Shown piece by piece: positions 1-5,275 of a stretch of 5,275 bases of DNA. The DNA lies in NCBI GenBank assembly GCA_910588935.1, contig CAJUSM010000093.1:1-5275 (forward strand), written 5' to 3'. The stretch comes from an uncultured Oscillospiraceae bacterium (GTDB lineage: Bacteria > Bacillota > Clostridia > Oscillospirales > Acutalibacteraceae). The notes under the pieces were generated by a model. It made no database searches and was not told the origin of the DNA. It saw only the letters and a program-made list of their open reading frames with translations. How positions within the stretch are numbered: position 1 is the first letter of the stretch; each line of letters begins with the position of its first letter. The translations under genes and the position numbers were made by a program.

Positions 1-323
1 CCCCGGACCGGCTGAAGCTGGAGGCCGCCCGGTCTATCCGCGAGGACTTCCTGCACCAGAACGCTTTCGACGAGGTGGACACCTACACCTCTTTGGAGAA
101 GCAGCATGACATGATGCTGCTGATTACCGGCTACTACGAGAAGGCTCTGGCCGCCCTGAACGCCGGGGTGAACATCCAGAAGCTGATTGACCTGCCTGTG
201 CGCGAGCAGATTGGCCGCTTTAAGTACACCCTGCCGGATCAGGTGAAGGAGACCTTCACCCAGGTGATGGCCCGGCTGGACCAGGAACTGAATGAAGCCA
301 AGCAGACAAAGGAGGACTTTTAA
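1..323 (+). CDS. ntpA: V/A-type ATPase catalytic subunit A, C-terminal part (5' truncated by window)
   Basis: This is the last 106 residues of the catalytic A subunit of a bacterial V/A-type ATPase (also named atpA). The reading frame begins at base 3, bases 1-2 belong to a cut codon, and the stop is TAA at 321-323. Near its start the fragment contains RSIREDFLHQNAFDEVDTY, followed by TSLEKQ, which I recognise as the conserved C-terminal helical domain of A subunits. The P-loop and nucleotide-binding domain lie upstream, outside the window. In the family, A subunits alternate with B subunits in the cytoplasmic A3B3 head and hydrolyse or make ATP. The stop overlaps the start of the B gene by one base (TAATG), so translation of A and B is probably coupled. 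A GTG at 75 is only an internal valine codon. Whether the enzyme moves Na+ or H+ cannot be told from this fragment. Confidence 0.95.
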   Translation, partial: PDRLKLEAARSIREDFLHQNAFDEVDTYTSLEKQHDMMLLITGYYEKALAALNAGVNIQKLIDLPVREQIGRFKYTLPDQVKETFTQVMARLDQELNEAKQTKEDF

Positions 324-1696
324 TGCCAAAGGAATATAGAACCATCCAGGAAGTGGCAGGCCCTCTGATGCTGGTTCGGGACGTAGAGAACGTGGCCTTT
401 GACGAGCTGGCGGAAATTGAGCTGGCCAACGGCCAACGCCGCCGCTGCCGCGTGCTGGAAATCAACGAGGGCAACGCCCTTGTGCAGCTGTTTGAAAACT
501 CCACCGGCATCAACCTTTCCAACTCCAAGGTCCGCTTTTTGGGCCACAGCATGGAGCTGGGGGTAAGCGAGGACATGCTGGGCCGGGTTTTCGATGGCCT
601 GGGCCGTCCCATTGACGATGGCCCCGAAATTCTGCCGGACCGCCGGGTTGACATCAACGGCCTGCCCATGAACCCCGCCGCCCGGAACTACCCCCAGGAG
701 TTCATCCAGACCGGTGTTTCCGCTATTGACGGCCTGAATACCCTGGTTCGCGGCCAGAAGCTGCCTATCTTCTCCGCTTCTGGCCTGCCCCACGCCCAGC
801 TGGCGGCCCAGATTGCCCGCCAGGCCAAGGTGCGGGGGACAAACGACCCCTTTGTGGTTGTGTTTGCCGCTATGGGTATTACCTTCGAGGAATCCAACTT
901 CTTTGTACAGAGCTTCCGGGAGACCGGAGCTATTGACCGTACGGTAATGTTTGTAAACCTGGCCAATGACCCTGCTGTAGAGCGTATTGCCACCCCCAAG
1001 ATGGCCCTTACCGCCGCGGAGTATCTGGCCTTTGAGAAGAACATGCATGTACTGGTTATCCTTACCGATATTACCAACTACGCCGACGCTCTGCGGGAGG
1101 TTTCTGCCGCCCGGAAAGAGGTGCCTGGCCGCCGGGGATATCCCGGATACATGTACACAGACCTGGCCACCCTGTACGAGAGGGCCGGGCGCCAGAAGGG
1201 CAAGAACGGATCTATTACCATGATCCCCATTCTTACCATGCCTGAAGGCGACAAGACCCACCCCATCCCCGACCTGACCGGCTACATCACCGAGGGCCAG
1301 ATCATCCTGAGCCAGGAGCTGTACCGGAAAAACGTAACCCCGCCCATCGACGTGCTGCCCTCTTTGAGCCGTTTGAAAGATAAGGGCATTGGCGAGGGCC
1401 GTACCCGGGCAGACCATGCCGCCACCATGAACCAGCTGTTTGCCGCCTATGCCCGAGGCAAAGAGGCCAAGGAGCTAATGGTGGTTCTGGGCGAAGCCGC
1501 CTTGACAGAGATCGACAAGCTGTATGCAAAGTTTGCCGACTCCTTTGAGAGCGAGTACGTTTCTCAGGGCTACAACGCCAACCGGGATATTGAAGAGACC
1601 TTGGATATTGGCTGGAAGCTGCTATCCATTTTGCCCAGGTCCGAGCTGAAGCGAATCAACGACAAATTCCTGGATCAGTATTACGGAAAGGTGTGA
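323..1696 (+). CDS. ntpB: V/A-type ATPase regulatory (non-catalytic) subunit B
   Basis: This is the complete 457-residue B subunit (also named atpB), a normal length for the family. The ATG at 323 overlaps the A stop, with GGAGG at 311-315 seven bases upstream. An N-terminal beta-barrel region is followed by the nucleotide-fold domain. Where catalytic A subunits carry a GxxxxGKT P-loop, this protein has the degenerate IFSASGLPH (about 149-157), the mark of the non-catalytic subunit. Other family motifs are ALREVSAARKEVPGRRGYPG (256-275) and the ATP synthase alpha/beta signature PPIDVLPSLS (340-349). R350, next to the signature, is at the expected arginine-finger position that reaches into the neighbouring A-subunit site. 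B alternates with A in the hexameric head. No frameshift or missing motif is seen. Confidence 0.98.
   Translation: MPKEYRTIQEVAGPLMLVRDVENVAFDELAEIELANGQRRRCRVLEINEGNALVQLFENSTGINLSNSKVRFLGHSMELGVSEDMLGRVFDGLGRPIDDGPEILPDRRVDINGLPMNPAARNYPQEFIQTGVSAIDGLNTLVRGQKLPIFSASGLPHAQLAAQIARQAKVRGTNDPFVVVFAAMGITFEESNFFVQSFRETGAIDRTVMFVNLANDPAVERIATPKMALTAAEYLAFEKNMHVLVILTDITNYADALREVSAARKEVPGRRGYPGYMYTDLATLYERAGRQKGKNGSITMIPILTMPEGDKTHPIPDLTGYITEGQIILSQELYRKNVTPPIDVLPSLSRLKDKGIGEGRTRADHAATMNQLFAAYARGKEAKELMVVLGEAALTEIDKLYAKFADSFESEYVSQGYNANRDIEETLDIGWKLLSILPRSELKRINDKFLDQYYGKV
1685..1691 (+). promoter_or_regulatory. Ribosome binding site supporting the TTG start of subunit D
   Basis: GGAAAGG lies inside the last codons of subunit B, 11 bases before TTG 1703. 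It is a moderate purine-rich match to AGGAGG. It is the only such stretch near the start and supports TTG 1703, because an in-frame stop (the B stop, 1694-1696) excludes any longer D product. The ATG at 1696 is in another frame. Confidence 0.55.
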
Positions 1697-1702
1697 TGCG
1701 CC

Positions 1703-2359
1703 TTGGCGAGCAAACAGATAACCCCCACCCGGATGGAGCTGACCCGGCTGAAAAAGAAGCTTGCCACCGCCACCCGAGGCCATAAGCTGCTAAAGGATAA
1801 GCGGGACGAGCTGATGCGCCAGTTCCTGGATAAGGTGCGGGAGAACAAGGCCCTGCGGGAGCGGGTGGAAGCAGGCATTCAGGCTGCCAACAAAAACTTT
1901 TTGCTGGCCAGGGCCGGAATGCAGGACCAGGTGCTGAACACCGCCATGCTGGCGCCAAAGCAGAGGGTTTCTCTGGAGAGCAGCGTGGAAAACGTGATGA
2001 GCGTGGAGATTCCCACCTTTGACTTTAAAACCCGCTCTCCTGATCAGAACGACATTTTTTCCTATGGCTTTGCCTTTACCTCCAGCGACCTGGACGGGGC
2101 GGTGAAGTCTTTGGCGGACATTTTCCCGGACATGCTCAAGCTGGCGGAGTGCGAAAAGGGCTGCCAGCTGATGGCCATTGAAATAGAGAAAACCCGCCGC
2201 CGGGTAAACGCCCTGGAGCATGTGATGATCCCCGAGCTTCAGGCCAATATTAAGTATATCTCCATGAAACTGGACGAGAACGAGCGTTCCACCCAGATTC
2301 GCTTGATGAAGGTAAAGGATATGGTGCTGAAAGAGGCTCACCATTACGATACCTTCTGA
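1703..2359 (+). CDS. ntpD: V/A-type ATPase central-stalk subunit D
   Basis: This is the complete 218-residue D subunit (also named atpD), typical in length. D is the long antiparallel coiled-coil shaft that turns inside the A3B3 head and couples ATP turnover to the membrane rotor. The N-terminal motif PTRMELTRLKKKL (about 8-20) followed by RGHKLLKDKRDELMRQF is diagnostic. The C-terminal helix includes NIKYISMKLDENERSTQIRL near residues 181-200. The start is TTG: the frame is closed upstream by TGA at 1694-1696, no ATG or GTG lies between, and homologs begin a few residues before PTRMELTRLK, as this one does. The gap to B is 6 bases, so the gene is co-transcribed with A and B. It is the last gene of the operon here, followed 15 bases later by a strong terminator. 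An out-of-frame ATG at 1696 forms the usual TGATG junction but encodes only 29 codons. Confidence 0.96.
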   Translation: MASKQITPTRMELTRLKKKLATATRGHKLLKDKRDELMRQFLDKVRENKALRERVEAGIQAANKNFLLARAGMQDQVLNTAMLAPKQRVSLESSVENVMSVEIPTFDFKTRSPDQNDIFSYGFAFTSSDLDGAVKSLADIFPDMLKLAECEKGCQLMAIEIEKTRRRVNALEHVMIPELQANIKYISMKLDENERSTQIRLMKVKDMVLKEAHHYDTF

Positions 2360-2374
2360 TTACCAAGCTTTCAA

Positions 2375-2407
2375 AAAAGAGGCAGGGCAATTCGCCCTGC
2401 CTCTTTT
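2375..2407 (+). terminator. Intrinsic terminator ending the V/A-ATPase operon, probably bidirectional
   Basis: A perfect 14-bp inverted repeat pairs 2375-2388 (AAAAGAGGCAGGGC) with 2394-2407 (GCCCTGCCTCTTTT) around a 5-base loop (AATTC). The GC-rich core is followed by a TTTT tract on the + strand. The matching A-run (2373-2378) would give a U tract on the other strand. It separates the ATPase operon from the peptidase operon. Confidence 0.93.
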
Positions 2408-2484
2408 GCTGTTTCGGGGTTTTTGTGGCACATGACCAATCGGGCTGGTTGAATAATTTTATCTATTGATTTGTAATGTTTTCG

Positions 2485-2513
2485 TTGACTTTTTAAAAAA
2501 TTGGGAATATAAT
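2485..2513 (+). promoter_or_regulatory. Sigma-A type promoter of the peptidase/lipoprotein operon
   Basis: TTGACT at 2485-2490 (five of six matches to TTGACA) and a perfect TATAAT at 2508-2513 are separated by exactly 17 bases of AT-rich spacer. Transcription is expected to start near 2520, leaving a leader of about 50 bases before ATG 2571. No extended -10 TG is present. No clear operator palindrome is visible, so the operon may be expressed strongly and constitutively by the housekeeping polymerase. That last point is inference. Confidence 0.85.
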
Positions 2514-2558
2514 GAAATTAAACAAAATCTGAATGAAGGTTTTGAAAATATAATAATT

Positions 2559-2564
2559 GGAGGG
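2559..2564 (+). promoter_or_regulatory. Ribosome binding site fixing the peptidase start
   Basis: GGAGGG at 2559-2564, seven bases after its GGAGG core to ATG 2571, decides the start. The frame stays open upstream to ATT 2466, but that stretch contains the promoter and is not coding. Starting at 2571 also places a signal peptide at the N-terminus. Confidence 0.9.
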
Positions 2565-2570
2565 AGAACC

Positions 2571-3980
2571 ATGAAAAGGACATTGGCAAGCCTGTTGGCG
2601 GCTGTTTTCTTGCTTACCGCGGGAATGTCTGTCAGTGCTGAGGATGGAAAAGATCGGATGGAAGCGGCAGGCGAGCGGGAACAAATCGCGGCCCGGCTGG
2701 ACACAATCACCTCTGACCTATGGGAGGCCGCAGCCTTGGACGAAGCCCAGATCAGCGCCTTGGCCGAGTACCAGATCGGCACGTACATGCAGACCGAATC
2801 CTTTGCCCAGGGCAAGGACATTGTGCCAGGGGATGAGAGCACCTGGGTGCCGCTTTACGACCTGGAGGGGACCCACTTTGCCGACCTGGTCCCGCTGGTG
2901 GAGGTTGGTAACGGCGAGGTAGGGTTTATCACCATGGGAGCCATTGCGGACGGGTTCTCCCAGTACATGATGGGCTGGAGCACCGAGCTGCTGGACGCCT
3001 GCCGGAAGGCGCTGGAGGAGGACCCCCAGGCCCAGGCGGTGTTCTTCCCGCCTATGGAGTATGGCCTGCAAAGCGGGACAGGGGTAAACCGGCGGATTTA
3101 CCAGTTCAACATGAGCGACTACAGCCTGGAGGACATTACAGGCGCTGTGGCAGAGCACGCGGAAGACTTTGCCAGGCAGTACCAAATCATCCGCAGCCCG
3201 GAGCATGAGGAAAAGACGGAGCTGGCTTTGGCCAATGCGGAGAGGATGGAGATGGGCCTTGCCCCCCAGGCCACCCTGCAGGCGGCAAAGGCGCGAAGCG
3301 GGCAGGCGCAGGCTTTTAGCCTGGCGGCGGTGACGAAGGAGGATGTGAGGCTAAATAATGAAGCAGAAGGAAAGTTTGTGCCGGTGTATGATGAAAAGGG
3401 TGATACCTTTTATGGTGGAGACCAGAACTGGTATACAGAAAATGGAAGAGTGAGTAATGGGTGTGGACCGGTTGCAGCAGCAAATGTGATGTGCTATATG
3501 TCGTCTTCATCCAATATATATAAGGAGTTATACCCTTATACTACAGTATCAAAAACCATGCTGACAAAATTTATGGATACGATGTATGATGTCATAAAAC
3601 CATTACCTTTTGGGGCGACTGACCATAGTAACTTTGCTTCTAAATTGACAGCATGGGCAAGGAAACAAGGTGTTTCACTTACATCTCATGTATACTCGGC
3701 GCAAACCTATAGCAATATAGCAGCTAGAGATGCAATTAAAAAAGGACTAAGAAAAGATAAGCCTGTTGCTGCACTAAATCTCAAATTCGGATATCAAGAT
3801 CCAAAAAAGGGTACAGGAGTTGGTTGGCATTGGGTTACGATAACAAAGTATTTCCAGGCAACTGATGATACACGGTGGATAGCAGTTTCATCCTGGGGCG
3901 AACGATACGGACTTTTTTGGGATGCATATTGGGAAGCGTGTCGCGATTCGATTGGTGGAGGGTATGTTTGGTTTGAGTAA
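2571..3980 (+). CDS. Secreted papain/C39-like cysteine peptidase with long N-terminal (possible pro-) region
   Basis: The predicted product is 469 residues. Residues 1-23 form a Sec signal peptide: MKR, a hydrophobic core, then a VSA cleavage site before EDGK. Residues 24-255 are a mostly helical, acidic region with one beta-like segment, WVPLYDLEG (92-100) and GEVGFITMG (115-123). That segment loosely recalls the propeptide/inhibitor domains of streptopain-type proteases (inference). Residues 265-469 form a papain-fold domain of the peptidase C39-like kind: Q285 as a possible oxyanion residue, nucleophile C298 in NGCGPVAAANVM, and H420 in GWHWVTITKY. The segment VSSWGERYGLFWDAYW (439-454) would carry the third polar residue. 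The gene follows its own strong promoter, and its last codons contain the ribosome site of the next gene. Base composition drops sharply at about 3340, exactly before the catalytic domain. The substrate is unknown: it could be a secreted protease, an amidase-like enzyme or an effector with a papain-like toxin domain. Confidence 0.88.
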   Translation: MKRTLASLLAAVFLLTAGMSVSAEDGKDRMEAAGEREQIAARLDTITSDLWEAAALDEAQISALAEYQIGTYMQTESFAQGKDIVPGDESTWVPLYDLEGTHFADLVPLVEVGNGEVGFITMGAIADGFSQYMMGWSTELLDACRKALEEDPQAQAVFFPPMEYGLQSGTGVNRRIYQFNMSDYSLEDITGAVAEHAEDFARQYQIIRSPEHEEKTELALANAERMEMGLAPQATLQAAKARSGQAQAFSLAAVTKEDVRLNNEAEGKFVPVYDEKGDTFYGGDQNWYTENGRVSNGCGPVAAANVMCYMSSSSNIYKELYPYTTVSKTMLTKFMDTMYDVIKPLPFGATDHSNFASKLTAWARKQGVSLTSHVYSAQTYSNIAARDAIKKGLRKDKPVAALNLKFGYQDPKKGTGVGWHWVTITKYFQATDDTRWIAVSSWGERYGLFWDAYWEACRDSIGGGYVWFE

Positions 3981-4510
3981 ATGTGGTGAAAAAATTCTAT
4001 ATTTCGGGAGCATTCTGCTTTGCTTGCTATTCCTCGGTGCATGCGAAAGCCAAAGAACCCTGGACCTGCCCGAAATCAAAGAACTAAAGCAGGAAATCTT
4101 TGCCGTTGCACCATCTATTCAAGATGTTAAGATAACATATGGAAAGTCCTTATCGCTTAGTATCAGAATTAAAGGAAAAGAAATCACGGATGAGCAAGCG
4201 CTTTCTATTGTGAAACGAGCTCGCGCGCTATTTTCCGATGCCAGTTTCCACGACAAATTGTTTCAGGCCTTGGGCTCAAAACCTAGGGAGGAGCTGACTT
4301 CAAATAGCCATGCGCCTCATATAACGATTAGTATATATGACAGCGCCTGGACCACAGAAACCGATCATGGGCAAAAGTACTTTTTTGGCGCGGATTACTA
4401 CAGAAGCAAGGAAGATTCTGTGCCAGACGGTTATGCCAGCTGGTGGGGAGAGCGGGAAAGCGAAAATGAGGGAAATTGCAAAAGTTTTTCTATGGAGGAA
4501 ATTTTAGCTG
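3340..4510. other. Low-GC island covering the peptidase catalytic domain and first lipoprotein gene
   Basis: Hand counts of 60-base lines give 62% GC (2881-2940) and 70% (3001-3060) in the N-terminal half of the peptidase gene. They fall to 32% (3481-3540), 32% (3541-3600) and 37% (3721-3780) in the catalytic half. The first lipoprotein gene gives 35% (4081-4140), 40% (4141-4200), 52% (4261-4320) and 45% (4441-4500). The second lipoprotein gene returns to 68% (4561-4620). Codons change accordingly, from CTG/GCC/CAG to TTA/ATA/AAA-rich use. The left edge lies inside an open reading frame. The right edge is near the end of the first lipoprotein gene. No insertion-sequence ends or flanking repeats are visible. 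Confidence 0.75.
3957..3962 (+). promoter_or_regulatory. Ribosome binding site embedded in the peptidase 3' end
   Basis: GGAGGG at 3957-3962 lies in the Gly-Gly-Gly codons near the peptidase C-terminus. It is only 1-2 bases from ATG 3964, too close for usual initiation, but 10 bases from in-frame TTG 3973. It suggests that the first lipoprotein starts at TTG 3973 or is translated by coupling to the peptidase stop at 3978-3980. Confidence 0.55.
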
Positions 4511-4518
4511 CGGATTAA
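3964..4518 (+). CDS. Putative lipoprotein 1 of a tandem paralogous family, overlapping the peptidase gene
   Basis: I do not recognise a named family. From ATG 3964 the product is 184 residues. A hydrophobic segment (ILYFGSILLCLLFLGAC) ends in a lipobox, LGAC, with the lipidated Cys at 27, so the protein should be anchored on the outer face of the membrane. After it come LDLPEIKELKQEI, a probable helix with TDEQALSIVKRARALF, and a C-terminal motif DGYASWWGE followed by SMEEILAAD. Both ends and the motif order match the next gene, and the start of the mature protein matches the third gene closely. It overlaps the peptidase by 17 bases. Starts at ATG 3922 and TTG 3973 are also possible; TTG has the better ribosome-site spacing, and I used the ATG conservatively. 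Its low GC matches the peptidase catalytic domain rather than its own paralogs. A role as inhibitor, immunity partner or membrane anchor for the peptidase is inference. Confidence 0.82.
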   Translation: MFGLSKCGEKILYFGSILLCLLFLGACESQRTLDLPEIKELKQEIFAVAPSIQDVKITYGKSLSLSIRIKGKEITDEQALSIVKRARALFSDASFHDKLFQALGSKPREELTSNSHAPHITISIYDSAWTTETDHGQKYFFGADYYRSKEDSVPDGYASWWGERESENEGNCKSFSMEEILAAD

Positions 4519-4534
4519 GATTTAACATTTTCCT

Positions 4535-4611
4535 GGAAGGAGGGGGCAGCGATGAAACGTGCTTTAGCGGCGGTTTGCGCCCTTCTCTGCCTGGTGGCCC
4601 TCGGCGGGTGC
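4535..4611 (+). repeat. Direct repeat copy 1: ribosome site plus signal peptide of lipoprotein 2
   Basis: This block begins at GGAAGGAGGGGGC and runs to the lipobox Cys codon. It is nearly the same as 5103-5180 at the next gene. In the 60 coding bases 53 are identical, including 22 in a row (4553-4574 against 5122-5143). Similarity falls off straight after the Cys codon, so the shared module is the translation start and secretion signal. Confidence 0.85.
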
Positions 4612-5088
4612 CACTCACACCGGCCGTTGAAACTGCCGGAAGTAATCAGCCTGCAAAAAGAAATCCGGGAAATGCCGGTGGTGAATGATGTTTATAATAA
4701 TTATTGTCCGGTAAACTACTCCAGGGGGCTGGTCTTTTACATCGCCTGCGGTGACCTAACCCGAGAAGAGGCCTTGGCCATTGCCCGCAAGGTCCGGGAG
4801 CTGTTTATCCAGGAGGAGTTTATGGATACATTTTTGACCACGGTGGGCAGCGGGGACAGCGAATACTACCGTGCCTGCAACAGGTGCCCGGCCCATGTGG
4901 AGGTGGTCATTCACGGCGATTCGTACCCGCGTATGCCTAGGGAAAGGCCTGTGTATATCTTTTGGGCGGATTTCTTTGCCGACCATGATATGAGCGGTAA
5001 GGGGTATATTTACGACGGCTATTCCACCTGGCATGGAGAGCACAAAAAGGAAGCGATTACTATGGAGGAGATTTTGGGGGCAGAGTGA
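4552..5088 (+). CDS. Putative lipoprotein 2 of the tandem paralogous family
   Basis: The product is 178 residues and belongs to no family I can name. ATG 4552 has AGGAGG at 4538-4543, eight bases upstream. The signal peptide MKRALAAVCA plus a short hydrophobic stretch ends in lipobox LGGC (Cys20), predicting export and lipid anchoring. The mature part has LKLPEVISLQKEI, then LTREEALAIARKVRELF (about 70 residues in), and a C-terminal block DGYSTWHGE followed by TMEEILGAE. These align in order with lipoprotein 1 (LDLPEIKELKQEI, ITDEQALSIVKRARALF, DGYASWWGE, SMEEILAAD). The rest is strongly diverged. Extra cysteines at NYCP, IACGD and RACNRCP could form disulfides outside the cell. The gap to gene 1 is 33 bases with no terminator, so it sits in the same transcript. 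The GC-rich codon use is like the host ATPase genes. Confidence 0.9.
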   Translation: MKRALAAVCALLCLVALGGCHSHRPLKLPEVISLQKEIREMPVVNDVYNNYCPVNYSRGLVFYIACGDLTREEALAIARKVRELFIQEEFMDTFLTTVGSGDSEYYRACNRCPAHVEVVIHGDSYPRMPRERPVYIFWADFFADHDMSGKGYIYDGYSTWHGEHKKEAITMEEILGAE

Positions 5089-5102
5089 GATTGGAGACTA
5101 TT

Positions 5103-5180
5103 GGAAAGGAGGGGGCGGCGGTGAAACGTGCTTTAGCGGCGGTCTGCGCCGTCCTCTGCCTGCTGGCTCTCAGCGGGTGC
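5103..5180 (+). repeat. Direct repeat copy 2: ribosome site plus signal peptide of lipoprotein 3
   Basis: This is the second copy of the translation-start and signal-peptide module found at 4535-4611, one base longer in the leader (GGAAAGGAGGGGGC). The distance between the two start codons is 569 bases. The repeat points to tandem duplication followed by divergence of the mature lipoprotein parts. Confidence 0.85.
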
Positions 5181-5275
5181 GAAATCCAGAAATCCTTGGA
5201 CCTGCCCGAAATCAAACAGCTGAAGCTGGACATGATTGCCGCCGCGCCCTCCATTGGCAGTGTGACCGTGGACTA
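5121..5275 (+). CDS. Putative lipoprotein 3 of the tandem family (3' end beyond window)
   Basis: Fifty-one codons and two further bases are present. The start is GTG 5121, with AGGAGG at 5107-5112 eight bases upstream; it aligns exactly with the ATG of lipoprotein 2. The signal peptide MKRALAAVCA plus a hydrophobic stretch ends in lipobox LSGC (Cys20). The mature start, CEIQKSLDLPEIKQLK, is closer to lipoprotein 1 (CESQRTLDLPEIKELK) than to lipoprotein 2, while the signal peptide is closer to lipoprotein 2, a mosaic pattern. The gap to gene 2 is 32 bases, so it is probably in the same operon. The array may continue past the window edge. The function is unknown. Confidence 0.87.
   Translation, partial: MKRALAAVCAVLCLLALSGCEIQKSLDLPEIKQLKLDMIAAAPSIGSVTVD

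Noticed and set aside
320..1417. Long open frame of 365 codons on the - strand, opposite subunit B.
   Set aside because: It is the mirror of a conserved GC-rich gene, has no ribosome site or recognisable domain, and subunit B fully explains the region.
2429..2445. Weak inverted repeat ACCA...TGGT upstream of the promoter, considered as an operator.
   Set aside because: The arms are only four bases and lie about 40 bases before the -35, so there is no support beyond chance.
2549..2554. A second TATAAT hexamer in the leader of the peptidase gene.
   Set aside because: No -35 match 16-18 bases upstream, and a start there would leave almost no leader before the ribosome site. It is chance in an AT-rich leader.
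2466..2570. Upstream extension of the peptidase reading frame by 35 codons.
   Set aside because: The stretch holds the -35 and -10 boxes and has no ribosome site. ATG 2571 has a strong one and begins a clear signal peptide.
3340..4510. Insertion sequence or integrated element as the source of the low-GC island.
   Set aside because: No transposase, integrase, terminal inverted repeats or target-site duplications are visible, and the left edge lies inside an uninterrupted gene.
4476..4688. Open frame of 70 codons on the + strand spanning the junction of lipoproteins 1 and 2.
   Set aside because: It is out of frame with both genes, which are supported by paralogy and ribosome sites, and its product has no recognisable features.
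1..5275. CRISPR arrays, tRNA or rRNA genes.
   Set aside because: No regularly spaced short repeats and no tRNA- or rRNA-like segments were seen on either strand. The only repeats are the lipoprotein gene copies.

Overview
The window looks like chromosome of a fairly GC-rich anaerobic Firmicute. A gut clostridium of the Oscillospiraceae type is my best guess, inferred from a bacterial V/A-type ATPase operon, strong AGGAGG ribosome sites, a textbook sigma-A promoter, and secreted or lipoprotein genes. The exact taxon cannot be read from the sequence.

Left part (1-2407), conserved: the 3' end of the V/A-type ATPase catalytic subunit A, then complete subunit B and complete subunit D, all on the + strand. 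A and B overlap by one base (TAATG). B and D are 6 bases apart, and D appears to start at TTG. A 14-bp-stem intrinsic terminator closes this operon. Together these genes encode most of the soluble rotary head (A, B) and the central stalk (D) of an ion-translocating ATPase.

Right part (2408-5275), accessory: a consensus-like promoter (TTGACT, 17 nt, TATAAT) drives a predicted secreted papain/C39-like cysteine peptidase of 469 residues. It has a signal peptide, a long N-terminal region that may be a propeptide, and a C-terminal catalytic domain with visible Gln/Cys/His residues. It is followed without a terminator by at least three tandem paralogous lipoprotein genes. The first overlaps the end of the peptidase gene and the third runs off the window.

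The most interesting feature is a sharp change in base composition inside the peptidase gene. The signal peptide and N-terminal region are about 60-70% GC in sampled stretches. From about 3340 the catalytic domain falls to about 32-37% GC, and the overlapping first lipoprotein gene stays lower in GC (about 35-50%). The second lipoprotein gene returns to about 68% GC. The catalytic domain and the adjoining lipoprotein therefore look like one imported or exchanged cassette placed between a resident secretion/pro-region and resident lipoprotein paralogs. This layout recalls polymorphic effector/immunity loci and protease/inhibitor pairs such as staphopain/staphostatin. The functional link is inference; the composition break, the overlap and the paralogy are visible in the sequence.
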